DNA from: an uncultured Gluconobacter sp.
GTDB lineage: Bacteria > Pseudomonadota > Alphaproteobacteria > Acetobacterales > Acetobacteraceae
Direction: 5' to 3'
DNA: 13,427 nucleotides
Assembly (NCBI GenBank): GCA_937880175.1
Contig: CALFLO010000024.1
Span: 1-13,427, forward strand
Part shown: piece after piece, positions 6,456 to 13,420 of the stretch
Numbering within the stretch: the stretch's first letter is position 1
How the letters are laid out: every line of letters starts with the position of its first letter
Position numbers and translations under genes: made by a program
The notes under the pieces: generated by a model
Told to the model about the DNA's origin: nothing
The model's input: the letters and a program-made list of their open reading frames with translations, nothing else
Database searches by the model: none

Positions 6456-7316
6456 TCACAGACCGACCGCTATGATCCCGATCAGTACGACGACAGCCCC
6501 CGCGATCCGGCGTGCGAGATGGCCCTCGTGAAAGAGCAGGCATGCGAGAAGAGAGCCTATAACGATAGAGGATTCACGCAGGGGCGCAACGAGCGCCACT
6601 GGCGCCACCTGCATGGCGCGGAGTACGAGGATATAGGCCAACGGGGAAAGCACGGCGACAATAAGGATTGGTGTGGCGTTTGTGCGGAGAGCACTCGAGA
6701 TCTGATGCCTCCGACGCAGTGCGCTCGGCGTTAGCAATACGCCCTGTAGCAACAGCGTGCCTGTGTAGTAACTTACCGGTGCGAGATGCAGGGAAGTCAG
6801 TGAATAACTGTCCCAGAGAGTGTAACCTGCAATGGTGGCGCCTGTCGCAGCGCCCCATAATACCCCCTGAAGCGGGTGGTGACTTGCGCGCCTGAACGGA
6901 TTGCCTGTGACAACGAGAATTCCTGTTATAATCAGGAAAGCGCCGAGCATCGCGAGTGCAGTAAGGCGTTCTCCCAGCAGGAGAACCGCGAAGAGCATCG
7001 TCAGCAATGGTCCCGTGCCGCGTGCTACCGGATAGACCACGCCGAGTTCTGCGCGGTCATATCCGACCTGTAAGATCAGAGAGTATGCGATATGGAGCAC
7101 TGCCGAGACGGCCGCGCCTAAGGCAAGCGGCCAGTCGAGCACCTGTTGCCCCCTGATTACAGGCGTGACGCAGAGTGGCACACACAGCAGCGCCGAGGTG
7201 CCGGTATAGGCCCAGACGAACAGCAGGGTATCACCGCGCTTGTATTTCGAAGCCAGGTTCCATATCGCATGGGCCACCGCCGCGACGAGAATTATTTCAA
7301 CCGTGCCCGACTGCAT
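6456..7316 (-). CDS. EamA/DMT-superfamily transporter
   Basis: The 286-residue product is an inner-membrane protein of the drug/metabolite transporter superfamily with two EamA repeats. About ten hydrophobic segments alternate with short charged loops. Repeat 1 starts VEIILVAAVAHAIWNLASKY and ends with ERLTALAMLGAFLIITGILVV, the usual E-x4-x5-G-x-x-L-I-x-x-G-I pattern. Repeat 2 starts at LQGVLWGAATGATIAGYTLWD and ends APLRESSIVIGSLLACLLFHEGH followed by GAVVVLIGIIAV. Such proteins mainly export amino acids, purines or other small metabolites by proton antiport. The ATG overlaps the stop of the upstream rpiR-like gene as TGATG, a one-base overlap implying translational coupling. The regulator therefore probably controls the exporter and the divergent reductase together. 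Substrate unknown. Confidence 0.88.
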   Translation of the reverse strand: MQSGTVEIILVAAVAHAIWNLASKYKRGDTLLFVWAYTGTSALLCVPLCVTPVIRGQQVLDWPLALGAAVSAVLHIAYSLILQVGYDRAELGVVYPVARGTGPLLTMLFAVLLLGERLTALAMLGAFLIITGILVVTGNPFRRASHHPLQGVLWGAATGATIAGYTLWDSYSLTSLHLAPVSYYTGTLLLQGVLLTPSALRRRHQISSALRTNATPILIVAVLSPLAYILVLRAMQVAPVALVAPLRESSIVIGSLLACLLFHEGHLARRIAGAVVVLIGIIAVGL

Positions 7317-8200
7317 CAGGCAAGATCGGGCAGGTCGATGCCGGCTCGTTCCGCCCGTCGGCTACGTTCCGGGTCGCGTAAGGCCAGGGCTGCGGCCAGT
7401 GCATCAATAACGACGAGTTGGGCCAGTCGGCTGCCAGCGGCGGCCATCTGTGCCGGCAGTGGTGCACCACCGACGACCAGTGCAATATCCGCAAGAGCGG
7501 CCAGGGGTGTGCCATACTGATTGGTGACCGCGATGAGCGATGCTCCTGCGGCAGCCGCTGCGTCGGCGACAGCCAGCGTCGTTGGCGTACGCCCCGTTGA
7601 ACTGACAGCTATGACGACGTCGTCCGGGCCAAGCAAGCGCGTGGCGATCATCGCCGACAAGTAATCCGGGATGCTAATGGTCGTCACGCCCAGTGCGCGC
7701 AGGCGGAACACCGCGTCGGCGGCAACCGTCGCTGACGGACCCGCGCCGAAGGCGATCACCTGGCGGGCACCCTGGATAGAGGCAACGGCCTTGTCGAGCG
7801 CAGTGATGTCCACTGCTCCGCTGAGCGCCGTCAGAGCGTCGGTGCCCGCACGAATGGATGTTTCGAGCACAGTGGTGGTCGTCGCATCCGCCGTGAGTGT
7901 TTCAGAAGGCGCGAAGAATTCGGCAGTGCCACGGGCACGAGCGATCTCAATCTTGAGTTCAGTAAAGCCACTAAACCCAATCGCTCGCGCGGCGCGAATC
8001 ACGCTTGGTGCTGAGACGCCCGCTCGGGCGGCTACCTGCGCAGTCGTGCTGGTGCCCACGAACAAGGGATCGGTGAGCAGGAGTGCGATCACCTTCTCCT
8101 CGCTGGCAGCGAGGTTGCCGGTGCGTGCCTGAATGCCGCCAAGCCATTGACCCAGCCGCCCTTCAGAATCTGAAATTCCATTACAATTAATTCTTATCAT
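7316..8200 (-). CDS. RpiR-family transcriptional regulator (HTH plus SIS domain)
   Basis: The 294-residue product has the two-domain RpiR layout. The N-terminal HTH_6 has LAASEEKVIALLLTDP, then TTAQVAARAGVSAPSVIRAARAIGFSGFTELK as the HTH with its typical G-[FY]-x-G-[FY] end. The C-terminal SIS (sugar isomerase) domain has VIAFGAGPSATVAAD, VIAVSSTGRTPTTL and LIAVTNQYGTPLAALAD, the phosphosugar-binding core with its Ser/Thr loop. Family members sense sugar phosphates or related metabolites. I chose ATG at 8200 because it directly follows a 14-bp palindrome, keeping the operator outside the gene; a TTG at 8236 would put the palindrome inside it. Neither start has a Shine-Dalgarno sequence, so the mRNA may be leaderless. 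It heads the operon with the EamA exporter and diverges from the reductase gene. Confidence 0.88.
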   Translation of the reverse strand: MIRINCNGISDSEGRLGQWLGGIQARTGNLAASEEKVIALLLTDPLFVGTSTTAQVAARAGVSAPSVIRAARAIGFSGFTELKIEIARARGTAEFFAPSETLTADATTTTVLETSIRAGTDALTALSGAVDITALDKAVASIQGARQVIAFGAGPSATVAADAVFRLRALGVTTISIPDYLSAMIATRLLGPDDVVIAVSSTGRTPTTLAVADAAAAAGASLIAVTNQYGTPLAALADIALVVGGAPLPAQMAAAGSRLAQLVVIDALAAALALRDPERSRRAERAGIDLPDLA

Positions 8201-8201
8201 G

Positions 8202-8215
8202 TGTAATATATTACA
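8202..8215. promoter_or_regulatory. Candidate RpiR-family operator
   Basis: TGTAATATATTACA is a perfect 14-bp palindrome one base from the rpiR-like ATG. It resembles the published operator of HexR, an RpiR-family regulator (TGTAAT-like half-sites with an AT core). It also contains -10-like TAATAT on both strands, so binding there would block the regulator's own promoter and perhaps the divergent one. A further TTACA half-site lies at 8181-8185 inside the gene. Use by the neighbouring regulator is inference. Confidence 0.6.
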
Positions 8216-8296
8216 AAGAGTGTATCGAGCGCACAAGCGTCATGTGAGTCTATGCGCTGCATGTGAGCCGAAGATTTCACCAGGGAGGCCGTTTTC

Positions 8297-9193
8297 ATGA
8301 ATACGGATATAAGTACCACTGTCGCTGTCGTAGGCCCCGGCGCAATCGGCACCGTGATTGCGGCGGCGCTGCACGAAGCTGGTCACATTCCGGTGTTATG
8401 TGGCCGCACACCGCGCGAGCATCTGACTCTTCAGGATAACGATCGTCTCATCACCATTCCCGGACCGGTAAGGACTGATCCCAGACAAATAGATCGGAGC
8501 ACTGACCTCGTCTTCCTTGCTGTGAAGGACACGCAAATCGAGGCGGCGGCGGAATGGCTGTCATTACTGTGTTGCCCGAGGACCGTCGTGTGCGTGCTGC
8601 AAAACGGTGTGGAACAGGTGGAGCGCGTGGGGCCACACTGTCCGCATGGTCAGGTCATCCCTGCCGTTGTGTGGTTTCCTGTTCAGGCGCAGTCCGATGG
8701 CTCAGTGCGCTTGCGTGGGGATGTGCGTCTTACCCTGCCAGACATGACGGCTTCACACATCGTTGTCGAGGCGTTGCAGGGCTCCCGCTGTTCCGTAGAA
8801 TTGGCCGGGGACTTCCTCTCGCAGGCCTGGCGCAAACTGCTGCAGAACGCTGTGGCCGGACTCATGGCGCTGACGCAGCGCCGCTCAGGCATGTTCGGTC
8901 GGTCTGACATCACCGGACTTACACTCACTTATCTGCAAGAATGCCTGGCCGTGGCTCGCGCCGAGGGCGCTGAACTTGGTGACGAGGTTCCTCAGACCAT
9001 CCTCGACAAGTTTCTGGCATCTCCTGTTGACATGGGCACTTCCATTCTTACGGACCGTGAGGCGGGTCGACCCCTTGAATGGGATATCCGCAACGGCGTG
9101 GTTCTACGTAGAGGTCGCGCCCACGGCATCCCAACGCCGATCAGTGATGTCATTGTGCCACTCCTTGCGGCCGCAAGTGATGGTCCAGGCTAA
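8297..9193 (+). CDS. Ketopantoate reductase-family (ApbA/PanE) oxidoreductase
   Basis: The 298-residue product reduces a 2-oxo acid with NADPH if it behaves like its family, in which PanE converts 2-dehydropantoate to pantoate in coenzyme A synthesis. GPGAIG (13-18) begins the Rossmann fold, and CGR (35-37) ends strand 2 with the Arg expected for NADPH. LQNGVE (101-106) matches the conserved QNG. The catalytic residues are present: Lys180 in WRKLLQNA with Asn184, corresponding to E. coli Lys176 and Asn180. DREAGRPLEWD holds Glu261, the counterpart of E. coli Glu256. GGGAGG lies 8 bases before the ATG. Many bacteria carry paralogues with other 2-oxo acid substrates; control by an RpiR regulator beside an exporter suggests a specialised catabolic role, not the housekeeping panE. 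No symbol is assigned. Confidence 0.85.
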   Translation: MNTDISTTVAVVGPGAIGTVIAAALHEAGHIPVLCGRTPREHLTLQDNDRLITIPGPVRTDPRQIDRSTDLVFLAVKDTQIEAAAEWLSLLCCPRTVVCVLQNGVEQVERVGPHCPHGQVIPAVVWFPVQAQSDGSVRLRGDVRLTLPDMTASHIVVEALQGSRCSVELAGDFLSQAWRKLLQNAVAGLMALTQRRSGMFGRSDITGLTLTYLQECLAVARAEGAELGDEVPQTILDKFLASPVDMGTSILTDREAGRPLEWDIRNGVVLRRGRAHGIPTPISDVIVPLLAAASDGPG

Positions 9194-9631
9194 CTCCATG
9201 GCTGAAAAGGTCGAAGAATTATTGTTGAAATCCCTGCGACCCAATTTTGAAGAGAATGGATGATGACGACTGGGTCTACGTGATGACTTTCGCCTTACGT
9301 TGAAACAGAGCGGGAGATACTCTGTCTTACGCTGCTATGCGGCGACGCTGGCCTTTCGAGGAAGAAAGAGCATGGCACAATATTGGGGGACAATCCTTCA
9401 CTTCACAGGCATTTTCTTAAGACAAGGCTTCGAATAATGCGCTCTCTGAGCAACATGTTTCGTTCGACCATCTTTAGGATTCAGCAGTATCGAAAAAGGG
9501 CAGAGCTCTTGCCTTGATGACCGATTTCACCCACAAAACTGTCTGTGGGCTTCAAGAATTCCGTAGACAGGCAGCAGTCGCCCCCCATCTCGGGCCACGC
9601 AAGACAAGCGCACCACTTCCTACAGCGAACA
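9194..9631. other. Long intergenic region with a possible gene relic
   Basis: No intact gene is recognisable. Four bases after the reductase stop, an ATG at 9198 opens a 21-residue peptide (MAEKVEELLLKSLRPNFEENG) ended by tandem TGA TGA at 9261-9266. The same frame then stays open for 56 codons to TAA at 9435-9437 (including LGLRDDFRLTLKQSG). This could be a broken downstream member of the reductase operon, but I cannot match it to a family. Further right are a 6-bp inverted repeat (CCCACA 9530-9535, TGTGGG 9544-9549) and the weak terminator listed separately. Confidence 0.35.
9493..9515 (-). terminator. Possible terminator for the LysR gene
   Basis: On the minus strand a short hairpin (AAGGCA with TGCCCTT, one bulged C) runs into five T residues (complement of A at 9493-9497). 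It lies about 115 bases beyond the LysR stop. The stem is short, so this is a weak call. Confidence 0.3.
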
Positions 9632-10573
9632 TCACGATACAGACTTTACCTCTCCGATAGTTTGACGATCAGCTCGGAGATTTCCGGCCAGATAGTCAAC
9701 AAAGACACGCACTCTCTGCGGCATATAACGATTTGGCCCCATAAAGACAGCGTGCACAGTCTGTGGCTCCCTCGCAGCAAATTTTTCAAGAACCGGGACA
9801 AGCTTTCCCGCAGCGAGATCTTCCTCAACCTGAAACAGTGAAAGCTGTGCGATTCCGGCCCCTGCGAGCGTCAGACGGCGCATGCTTTCTCCATCTCCCA
9901 AAAGAAGATTGCCTCTTGGATTGAAGGTTCGTGGTTGCCCGCTCTCATCACGGAACCTCCATTCCGGTGTATGACGCCGGAAAGAAAATGTGAGGCAATT
10001 ATGCTTTTCGAGTTCATCGATCGTTTCAGGCATGCCATGCCTCTCCAGATAGGACGGAGCGGCCACGGTGACAAAATGCGTTTCCATGAGTTTGCGCTGC
10101 AGAAGTCCTGAATCCCGCATGGGGCCTATCCGAATAGCGACGTCCGCATGATGCTCGACAAGATCCACAACGTGGTCTGTCAGATCCACAGAAAGGCGGA
10201 TTCCCGGATAGCGGTTCAGAAATCCGGGCAAAAGATCAAGCACGCACTGGAGACCGAACGGCAGGTTCATGTTGACCCGAACCTCTCCCGTCGGCTGCGG
10301 TGTTTCATGCAAAAGCCCCTCTTCCAGTGCCGTCATTTGTTCCAGAATACACAGGCTCTCGCGATGGAAGCGCTCTCCTTCGGTCGTCAGATCAATGGAC
10401 CGCGTTGAGCGGTTGAGCAGCCGCGTTCCCAGCCGTGCCTCCAGCCGCGCCATCAGCTTGCTAACGGCAGAGGGTGACATGTTGAGCCGGCGCGCAGCTT
10501 CGGAAAACGATCCGGCCTCCACAACGGCCACGAACACTTCCATTTCACCCGACCGATTGACGTCTCGCAACAT
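9632..10573 (-). CDS. LysR-family transcriptional regulator
   Basis: The 313-residue product has the standard LysR layout. The N-terminal winged HTH reads MEVFVAVVEAGSFSEAARRLNMSPSAVSKLMARLE, then LGTRLLNRSTRSIDLTTEGERF. The effector domain (about residues 95-300) begins GEVRVNMNLPFGLQCVLDLLPGFLNRYPGIRL and includes VDLVEHHADVAIRIGPMRDSGL and the late LTLAGAGIAQLSLFQVEEDLAAGKLVPVL. It belongs to the common proteobacterial type found divergent from small oxidoreductase genes. The ATG at 10573 fits the family N-terminus; only a weak AGGG lies upstream. It diverges from the epimerase-family gene with duplicated TGAATTCATA boxes between, so it probably controls that gene and itself. The co-inducer is unknown. 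Confidence 0.92.
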   Translation of the reverse strand: MLRDVNRSGEMEVFVAVVEAGSFSEAARRLNMSPSAVSKLMARLEARLGTRLLNRSTRSIDLTTEGERFHRESLCILEQMTALEEGLLHETPQPTGEVRVNMNLPFGLQCVLDLLPGFLNRYPGIRLSVDLTDHVVDLVEHHADVAIRIGPMRDSGLLQRKLMETHFVTVAAPSYLERHGMPETIDELEKHNCLTFSFRRHTPEWRFRDESGQPRTFNPRGNLLLGDGESMRRLTLAGAGIAQLSLFQVEEDLAAGKLVPVLEKFAAREPQTVHAVFMGPNRYMPQRVRVFVDYLAGNLRADRQTIGEVKSVS

Positions 10574-10583
10574 ATCTGTGCCC

Positions 10584-10610
10584 TGAATTCATAGTAATTG
10601 TGAATTCATA
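10584..10610. promoter_or_regulatory. Duplicated TGAATTCATA boxes, candidate LysR site
   Basis: TGAATTCATA occurs at 10584-10593 and again at 10601-10610, 17 bases apart; each contains the palindrome TGAATTCA. They lie between the divergent LysR and epimerase-family genes. The second box overlaps a -10-like CATAAT (10607-10612) facing the epimerase gene, and the first sits where its -35 would be. Two helically phased-like sites near a promoter suit a LysR-type tetramer, but binding is inferred. Confidence 0.45.
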
Positions 10611-10681
10611 ATCTCTAGTTCATTCGTCTTTCAGGGAGCAAGTTTTACGCAGCAATCCAACCTCAATGGAGACAGTAAAAC

Positions 10682-11587
10682 ATGAAGATCTTTCTCACAG
10701 GCGCGACCGGCTACATTGGCGGTTCCATTGCACGCTATCTGACAGACTTCGATCATGAAGTTCGTGGTCTCGTGCGGCAACCTGCAAAAGCACAGGCTCT
10801 TCAGGAAATTGGCATTTCACCCGTTCTGGGGTCACTGGATGACGCGTCTCTCCTGGCGGAAGAAGCTAAGGCTGCGGACGCCGTCATTCATGCAGCCGAC
10901 TCTGATCACCTGCCATCCGTCCAGACTTTTCTCGAAGCCCTCAAAGGCAGCGGCAAGGCTTTCATCCACACATCCGGATCCAGCGTGGTAGGTGACGATG
11001 CCCGGGGCGCTTATGAGCGGCCCGATATCTTCGCGGATGACACCCCTTTTGTCCCGATGGACATCCGTAAGGATCGCGTTGAAATCAATGAAATCGTCCG
11101 GATTGCGGGAGTGCGCGATGGAATCAGGACCATCGTTTTCTGCCCGACAATGATCTACGGGGAATCCCTCGGCCTGCCAGCAAAAAGCGATCAGCTCCCC
11201 AAACTCTATGCACAGTCGCGGAAAGTTGGTGCCGGTGCTTATATCGGAACAGGGCTGAACCGCTGGTCCAACGTCCATATTCGCGATCTTGCAGAGCTTT
11301 ATCGTCTGGCTCTCGAAAAAGCGCCCTCAGCGTCTTACTTCTACGCCGAGAATGGTGAGGCGTCTTTCATAGAAATCGCGACCGCCATCAGTAATACGCT
11401 TGGCTTTGACGGAAAAACCCAGAGCTGGCCCGCAGAGGATGCCATTGCAGAACTGGGCGACTGGGCTCGCTTTGCTATCGGCTCCAATAGCCGGGTGCGG
11501 GCCGTCAATGCACGACGGCTGCTCGGATGGGCTCCCCAGCACACATCCATCCAGAAGTGGATCGAAACAACCGACGTCGCCTGGTGA
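10682..11587 (+). CDS. NAD-dependent epimerase/dehydratase-family protein (atypical SDR)
   Basis: The 301-residue product starts directly with the cofactor motif TGATGYIG (6-13) of extended/atypical SDRs. SVLGSLDD-like PVLGSLDD (47-54) is the usual acidic loop after strand 3, and VIHAAD (68-73) and FIHTSGSSVVG (94-104) are core strands. The canonical YxxxK pair is incomplete: the aligned stretch reads MDIRK, with Met126 in place of Tyr and Lys130 kept. Later motifs typical of the family are present (FCPTMIYG 153-160, NVHIRDLAELY). Loss of Tyr is known in atypical SDRs that act as NAD(P)-sensing or non-dehydrogenase proteins. TGGAG lies about 10 bases before the ATG. Divergent LysR control suggests induction by a small molecule. 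Function not assignable further. Confidence 0.88.
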   Translation: MKIFLTGATGYIGGSIARYLTDFDHEVRGLVRQPAKAQALQEIGISPVLGSLDDASLLAEEAKAADAVIHAADSDHLPSVQTFLEALKGSGKAFIHTSGSSVVGDDARGAYERPDIFADDTPFVPMDIRKDRVEINEIVRIAGVRDGIRTIVFCPTMIYGESLGLPAKSDQLPKLYAQSRKVGAGAYIGTGLNRWSNVHIRDLAELYRLALEKAPSASYFYAENGEASFIEIATAISNTLGFDGKTQSWPAEDAIAELGDWARFAIGSNSRVRAVNARRLLGWAPQHTSIQKWIETTDVAW

Positions 11588-11603
11588 AGGCAGTCTGATG
11601 AGG

Positions 11604-11641
11604 CCCGCTGCACAGATTTGCTCTGATGCAGCGGGGTTTTT
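11604..11641 (+). terminator. Strong Rho-independent terminator
   Basis: CCCGCTGCA (11604-11612) pairs perfectly with TGCAGCGGG (11627-11635), and an inner CAGA/TCTG pair closes a TTTGC loop. A G and five T residues (11637-11641) follow. It ends transcription of the epimerase-family gene 16 bases after its stop. It finishes only 27 bases before the next ATG. Confidence 0.9.
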
Positions 11642-11668
11642 CTTCTCACACGTCCTTAGGAGCTTTCC

Positions 11669-13420
11669 ATGACCGGCATCGACCTGAGCCGCCGAAGCTT
11701 ATTGCCACTGGCTGTTGGATTCTGGGCAACGACATCTGCCTCTGCATCAACCCCGACTCAACCCCGCGCGCCATGGTGGAAAAACAGCGTATTCTACGAG
11801 ATTTATCCCCGCTCCTTCCAGGATGGAAATTCTGACGGCATCGGGGATTTCATCGGGATGAAAGACAGGCTGGAATACCTCGCGGAACTGGGCGTTGACG
11901 CGATCTGGGTTGCTGCGTGCTTCGACTCTCCCAATGTCGACAACGGGTATGACGTGCGTGACTATCGCAAGATCATGCCGGACTTTGGCACGATGGAAGA
12001 TTTCGATGCCTTTCTGGCGCGGGCAAAGCAACTTGGTATTCGTGTTATTCTCGATATGGTTTTCAATCATACGAGCGACCAACATCGCTGGTTTATAGAA
12101 AGCAGATCATCTAGAAGTAATCGCTACCGCGACTTCTACCACTGGCACGATGGAAAAAATGGCGCCCCGCCCACAAACTGGCAGACGCAGTTTGGAGGTT
12201 CGGCCTGGACCCTTGATGAGAAGACAGGCCAGTATTATCTCCACTCGTTTGAAGCACAGCAGCCGGATCTGAACTGGGAAAATCCTGAAGTCCGTGCTGA
12301 GCTTTACGCAATTCTGAAGTTCTGGGCCGACAAAGGTGTGGATGGTTTCCGGTTCGATGCGATTACCTTCATTGCGAAACCAGAAAAACTGTACGATCTC
12401 ACTCCGGAAGAAATTCCGGCACGGAAGACATTTGCCGATCATGGAGACCGGCTCAGTTTCTATCTGAAAGACATGTACGAGCATGTTTTCAAGAACACAG
12501 ACCTGTATTCTGTGGGAGAAAACTGGGGCGTGAGCCGCGATGAATATGCTCGCATTACAGATTCACAAAACAAGGAGCTTTCGTCAGGATTTCGCTTCGA
12601 CTTTCAGATCAAAGATAATGTCGACGCATGGCGTAAGGGCACTTTTCATCTAAGCGACTTGCGCGCATTCAATCGTGATAACAGTTTTGACGACCACCGC
12701 GGCACGTGGCCTGTTGTCTGGCTGGAAGACCATGACTACTCACGCTCGGTGTCACGGTATGGCTCTCAACGCCCCGAATACAGAGATCGCTCGGCGAAAC
12801 TTCTGGCAACGATGATGCTTTCCCTGCGTGGGACGCCATTTATCTATCAGGGACAGGAGATTGGTATGACCAATTTTCCCTTCAAATCGATAGATCAGTT
12901 CGATGACGTATTTGCGCATAATGAATGGCGGTTACAGGTTGAGTCGGGACACATTTCCTCTCAGGAAATGCTTGTAAACCTGGCAGCAACGACACGGGAT
13001 AATACCCGCACACCCATGCAATGGAATGACGGGCCTACCGCTGGATTTTCAGCGGTGAAACCCTGGATGCTCGTCAATCCGAATTTCCGCACACTCAACT
13101 GTTCTGCAGAATCTTCTGACCCCAGATCCGTGCTTTCTTTTTACAAGACAATGATCCGGACCAGAAAACAGTTTCCGGTCCTTATCCATGGGACATACAA
13201 AGATGTTTCTCCGGATGATTCGCAGATCTATGCCTATATCCGGGAAGACTCCACAAACAGAGTTCTGATTGCTCTTAATTTCTCTGATGATGAAAAAACG
13301 TTCGCCCTTCCTGAGGGGAAAACAGTAAAGCGCATCATTGCCAGCAATATGGACAGAACACAGATTCAGGATCGCGCCATTTTTTTGGAGTCATGGGAAA
13401 GTGTTATCGCTATTATATAA
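11669..13420 (+). CDS. GH13 alpha-glucosidase with Tat-type signal peptide
   Basis: The 583-residue product is an alpha-glucosidase of the oligo-1,6-glucosidase/maltase group of GH13. It starts with a twin-arginine signal (SRRSLL at 7-12, hydrophobic core, ASA-type cleavage near 26), so export to the periplasm or beyond by Tat is likely. WWKNSVFYEIYPRSF (36-50), a Ca-binding-type loop DGNSDGIGD (52-60), DMVFNHTS (129-136), QPDLNW (198-203, typical of this subgroup), GFRFDA with nucleophile Asp230, VGEN with acid/base Glu284, and EDHD with Asp356 are all in order. Ala231 right after the nucleophile is linked in this group to alpha-1,4 rather than alpha-1,6 preference (Val). The Asp356 strand reads WLEDHDYSR where most relatives have NNHDQPR. 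The C-terminal beta-sandwich domain is complete. AGGAG lies 6 bases before the ATG. Lies beyond a strong terminator, so it probably has separate expression. Confidence 0.92.
   Translation: MTGIDLSRRSLLPLAVGFWATTSASASTPTQPRAPWWKNSVFYEIYPRSFQDGNSDGIGDFIGMKDRLEYLAELGVDAIWVAACFDSPNVDNGYDVRDYRKIMPDFGTMEDFDAFLARAKQLGIRVILDMVFNHTSDQHRWFIESRSSRSNRYRDFYHWHDGKNGAPPTNWQTQFGGSAWTLDEKTGQYYLHSFEAQQPDLNWENPEVRAELYAILKFWADKGVDGFRFDAITFIAKPEKLYDLTPEEIPARKTFADHGDRLSFYLKDMYEHVFKNTDLYSVGENWGVSRDEYARITDSQNKELSSGFRFDFQIKDNVDAWRKGTFHLSDLRAFNRDNSFDDHRGTWPVVWLEDHDYSRSVSRYGSQRPEYRDRSAKLLATMMLSLRGTPFIYQGQEIGMTNFPFKSIDQFDDVFAHNEWRLQVESGHISSQEMLVNLAATTRDNTRTPMQWNDGPTAGFSAVKPWMLVNPNFRTLNCSAESSDPRSVLSFYKTMIRTRKQFPVLIHGTYKDVSPDDSQIYAYIREDSTNRVLIALNFSDDEKTFALPEGKTVKRIIASNMDRTQIQDRAIFLESWESVIAII

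Noticed and set aside
7671..8132. 153-codon plus-strand frame inside the RpiR gene
   Set aside because: It is antisense to a convincing HTH/SIS protein, with Ala/Ser/Val-rich content typical of the shadow of a GC-rich gene.
8241..8267. Direct repeat CATGTGAG (8241-8248 and 8260-8267) before the reductase gene
   Set aside because: Two 8-base copies 19 bases apart could be regulatory, but nothing links them to a known factor and the stronger palindrome at 8202 explains control better.
9261..9266. TGA TGA read as recoding (selenocysteine)
   Set aside because: Two stops in tandem without a clear insertion hairpin or selenoprotein homology; decay or a short frame is simpler.
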